From: DATFKA01 sp035268885
Lineage (GTDB): Bacteria > Bacteroidota > Bacteroidia > Chitinophagales > Saprospiraceae
Assembly: GCA_035268885.1 (NCBI GenBank)
Contig: DATFKA010000043.1
Location: forward strand, 1 to 64,000
Length of the DNA: 64,000 nt
Direction: 5' to 3'
In this document: positions 62,801 through 64,000 of the stretch, piece after piece
Position numbering within the stretch: position 1 is the stretch's first letter
Layout of the letters: every line of letters begins with the position of its first letter
Notes under the pieces: model-generated
Told to the model about the DNA's origin: nothing
Database searches by the model: none
Seen by the model: the letters and a program-made list of their open reading frames with translations, nothing else
Translations under genes and position numbers: made by a program

Positions 62801-63198
62801 TCAGGACAGCCGCTCATGCGGAAGTGTACACTACGCAGACGGCCATCGCACTCAATGATGGCACTGGGCAATTCCGCCTGACACCGCTCCCGACGGCCGC
62901 GCAGCTGGCTCCCGTTTACGCCATTGAAGTAGCCGATTTTAATGGAGACGAGCGACTCGATATCCTCCTGGGCGGCAATCTGCACCGGGCTAAGCCGGAA
63001 ATCGGGATTTACGATGCCAGTCGGGGGCTGTTGCTTTTAGGGGATGGCCAGGGTCAGTTTCGTCCGCTGAAAGCACAGCAATCGGGCATCCGCATTTCTG
63101 GGGAAGTCCGGGATTTTACTCGGGTAAACATCAATGGTGAATCCTATTTGTTGGTCGCGCGCAGCGATGAATACCTTTTGGTGCTAAAAAATCTATAA
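59878..63198 (+). CDS. CRTAC1-family VCBS/FG-GAP repeat lipoprotein (copy 3 of 3)
   Basis: An 1106-residue lipoprotein (signal CLLCTCCLLACQRD) of FG-GAP blades and an ASPIC/UnbV domain. It is clearly closer to copy 1 than to copy 2: compare ALIADFDNDGAKDIYVSNG with ALIADYDNDGASDLYISNG, and MPGLKKKYLYYEDYKAQT with LPGLKKKYLKYHDYKEQT. The start lies 16 bases after copy 2. The chain ends with SYLLVARSDEYLLVLKNL, matching the copy 1 ending LLLVAKNDEPMQVYEY. No SusC/SusD genes are in the window. The row appears to be one operon from the promoter at 53074. Confidence 0.9.
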   Translation: MIRSVFLCLLCTCCLLACQRDGANKPLFKLMESEQTGIDFINTVEHTPEFNMYTYRNFYNGAGVGIGDINNDGLADLFFCGNLVDNRLYLNKGNFQFEDITEQAGVASANVWSTGVSFADVNGDGWLDIYVCKSGKPGGGKRYNELFINNGDLTFTERAKEYGVDDEGLASHAAFLDYDKDGDLDFYLLNNSFRPVGNYDMRPGLREIRDTSGGNKLYRNDGGKFTDVSAEAGIYGSAIGFGLGVSIGDVNRDGWPDIFVSNDFFERDYLYINQGDGTFKEDIINQMGELSMGSMGADIADINNDGYPEVFVTEMLPSSEERYKTKMTFENWSKYQLNIRSGYHRQFTRNVLQLNQGDGHFSEISRLADVHATDWSWSALIADFDNDGAKDIYVSNGIYKDLLDQDYINYDSNDPELIEALKNREETAILELIDRIPSERIPNVAFKNQGNLTFERVTADWGLNIPSHSNGSVYGDLDNDGDLDLVVNNLNMAPFLFRNQLSEGDAPARYLQVVLEGEGANTRALGAQVTIYHAGEEYYQEVAPMRGFLSCVDTRLHFGLADAETVERLEVRWPDGSWSNLENVATNQLLILRQADANREAPPEPVATAEMTGQLLFTRPEDSLGVQFRHRESDFSDFDRDQLLLHMVSNEGPSLAKGDVNQDGLDDIYIGGASGQAGALLVQRANGTFVKSLQAAFEQDYRSEDQEALFFDADGDGDLDLYVTSGSNEFSPISGALFDRLYLNDGAGKFQKSPQRFPHNDPESSSSVAAADYDQDGDQDLLVGVRLKAGVYGVPVSSFLLENDGSGRFQNATAQRAPDLQDIGMVTDLAWADVDQDNDLDIVLVGDWMPVTILENEKGTFSRKAVQLDQSNGFWSALEVADLNQDGYPDLVLGNLGENTRLKASAQKPMEMWINDFDGNRTAEQIISMYNGEETYPLVLRHDLVKQMPGLKKKYLYYEDYKAQTVEDIFERQQIRTAAHAEVYTTQTAIALNDGTGQFRLTPLPTAAQLAPVYAIEVADFNGDERLDILLGGNLHRAKPEIGIYDASRGLLLLGDGQGQFRPLKAQQSGIRISGEVRDFTRVNINGESYLLVARSDEYLLVLKNL

Positions 63199-63367
63199 GA
63201 AAAAATACCTCCTGCTTATTTCGGTTTTTTCGACAGATGTCCATTTTTTTGAATTTTCATGATGACCTTTTGCTCATTCCTGCGATATAGTAGTGAATAA
63301 TCGCAAGGAAATGGCCAGGAATATATTTAGGGATACTTCCCTATTCGTTTTTTGGTTAAAGCACCAC

Positions 63368-63399
63368 TTTGGATATTTCCTAGGGCGGGCCTATATTAG
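63368..63399 (+). promoter_or_regulatory. Promoter candidate TTTG-N20-TATATTAG upstream of the sigma factor
   Basis: TTTG at 63368-63371, a 20-base spacer, and TATATTAG at 63392-63399, 7 of 8 bases of TAnnTTTG. It would place the start near 63406, about 30 bases before the GTG of the sigma-factor gene. The distance is right for a Bacteroidota promoter. Confidence 0.45.
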
Positions 63400-63436
63400 G
63401 GAACTGTAATGTTCAGTTAACCATAAGCCTACGTTC

Positions 63437-63982
63437 GTGACAGAAAAGGAAATTTTCGAAGGTATCGTCCAAAAGGATAATCAAACTTTCATGTACCTCT
63501 ACAATAGGTACCAGGGAAGTATCTTGGGGATGATTCGTAAAAACAGTGGAAGTGAATCGGATGCCCTGGACGTTTTTCAGGAAGGGCTGGTTGCTTTATG
63601 GACGAATATCTCTCAGGGGAAATTTAAGGTGGAAGACAAAGCAAAAATCTCCACTTATTTGTATACGCTCTGTAGAAATATTTGGATCAGCCGTTTGCGG
63701 AAGCGAAAATATACACAGCCCATAGCGGATAATCCGCAAGTACAGGCGGTAGAGGTAGAAGAAGATACCGCCTACCGGGAGCGCGTCGAAAAGTTGGAAC
63801 AGAATTTTGAAAAGCTAGGGACTTCCTGCAAAAAACTACTGCTCCTTTTTTATTACCAAAAAGCTTCCCTCCAGGAAATTGCGGACAGTTTGGGCCTGAC
63901 CCTTAAAACGGCCAAAAACACCAAATACCGCTGCATGAAAAAACTGAGGGCTATTTACAAACCCGAAACAGAAAGGTCATGA
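63437..63982 (+). CDS. ECF-type RNA polymerase sigma factor
   Basis: A 181-residue sigma factor of the ECF group. Region 2 is FEGIVQKDNQTFMYLYNRYQ to SDALDVFQEGLVALWTNIS (core binding and -10 recognition), and region 4 is CKKLLLLFYYQKASLQEIAD to LTLKTAKNTKYRCMKKLRA with a helix-turn-helix. Start codon is GTG at 63437. The stop TGA overlaps the ATG of the next gene (ATGA), the usual arrangement with an anti-sigma or signalling partner. The target regulon is not visible. No FecR-type gene is in view; the partner runs off the window. Confidence 0.92.
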   Translation: MTEKEIFEGIVQKDNQTFMYLYNRYQGSILGMIRKNSGSESDALDVFQEGLVALWTNISQGKFKVEDKAKISTYLYTLCRNIWISRLRKRKYTQPIADNPQVQAVEVEEDTAYRERVEKLEQNFEKLGTSCKKLLLLFYYQKASLQEIADSLGLTLKTAKNTKYRCMKKLRAIYKPETERS

Positions 63983-64000
63983 ACGAATCATTTATAGAAA
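63979..64000 (+). CDS. Start of a gene coupled to the sigma factor (partial)
   Basis: The ATG at 63979 overlaps the sigma factor's stop in an ATGA, and only seven codons (MNESFIE) are inside the window. Such a downstream partner is normally a membrane-bound anti-sigma factor or another component controlling the sigma factor, but nothing in seven codons shows this. Confidence 0.55.

Noticed and set aside
63199..63436. Extra gene between CRTAC1 copy 3 and the sigma factor
   Set aside because: No frame of useful length; only the promoter candidate at 63368-63399 can be supported.

Overview
The window reads as chromosomal DNA of a member of the Bacteroidota, most likely the Saprospiria (Lewinella/Haliscomenobacter type). 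The grounds are a giant adhesin ending in a gliding-motility (CHU_C, type B) secretion domain, another secreted protein ending in a type A T9SS sorting domain, three CRTAC1/ASPIC-UnbV lipoproteins, a one-protein hybrid two-component regulator with a two-piece beta-propeller sensor, and TAnnTTTG-type promoters with few Shine-Dalgarno sequences. The taxonomic call is inference from gene content. I saw no rRNA, tRNA, CRISPR array, prophage or intact insertion sequence.

Layout. 0-4.5 kb: a heavy-metal efflux remnant or partial cluster on + (TolC-like channel, CusB-like adaptor with metal-binding and DUF3347 domains, small metal-binding lipoprotein), then a methyltransferase; REP-like hairpins sit between these genes. 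4.5-13.7 kb on -: a glutamyl-endopeptidase-like S9 peptidase, then a compact gene string reading FMO, SDR, SDR, small membrane protein, Gfo/Idh/MocA oxidoreductase, lipoprotein, polyprenyl glycosylphosphotransferase. 14-18.4 kb: small secreted protein (+), then sulfatase, alpha/beta hydrolase and DEAD-box helicase (-). 18.6-21.5 kb on +: a 26-residue membrane micropeptide, a FabG/PhaB-type reductase, and a cohesin/dockerin-like T9SS protein. 21.6-25.9 kb on -: housekeeping genes metK, FAH-family, trpS, ridA-like, rpmF, DUF177.

26.2-42.9 kb on +: the 2273-residue repeat-built adhesin, an M14 carboxypeptidase, a cupin sugar isomerase, the hybrid regulator, a 455-bp non-coding stretch with a promoter-like and terminator-like pair (candidate small RNA or attenuator), a LysE-type exporter and a thioredoxin-like lipoprotein. 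43-48.8 kb on -: a complete RND efflux operon (adaptor, permease, TolC). It is divergent from a PadR regulator (49.0 kb, +), and the shared intergenic region carries a dense set of TAGGT/ACCTA operator half-sites. PadR is followed by a membrane protein and a truncated copy of that protein's first domain. 50.4-52.9 kb on -: rplU, an rpmA fused to a helix-hairpin-helix domain, and a retropepsin-like protease with PDZ. 53.1-63.2 kb on +: three tandem CRTAC1-family lipoproteins. 63.4 kb to the end: an ECF sigma factor whose stop overlaps the start of a gene running off the window.

How they fit together. The envelope dominates: export of metals and drugs, T9SS-secreted adhesins, surface lipoproteins, extracellular hydrolases and polysaccharide initiation. 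Housekeeping translation genes are interspersed. The items most worth a second look are the PadR operator array, the non-coding region before the LysE gene, the L27-HhH fusion, the repeat families of the giant adhesin, the micropeptide, the palindromic REP-like elements and the CRTAC1 triplet.
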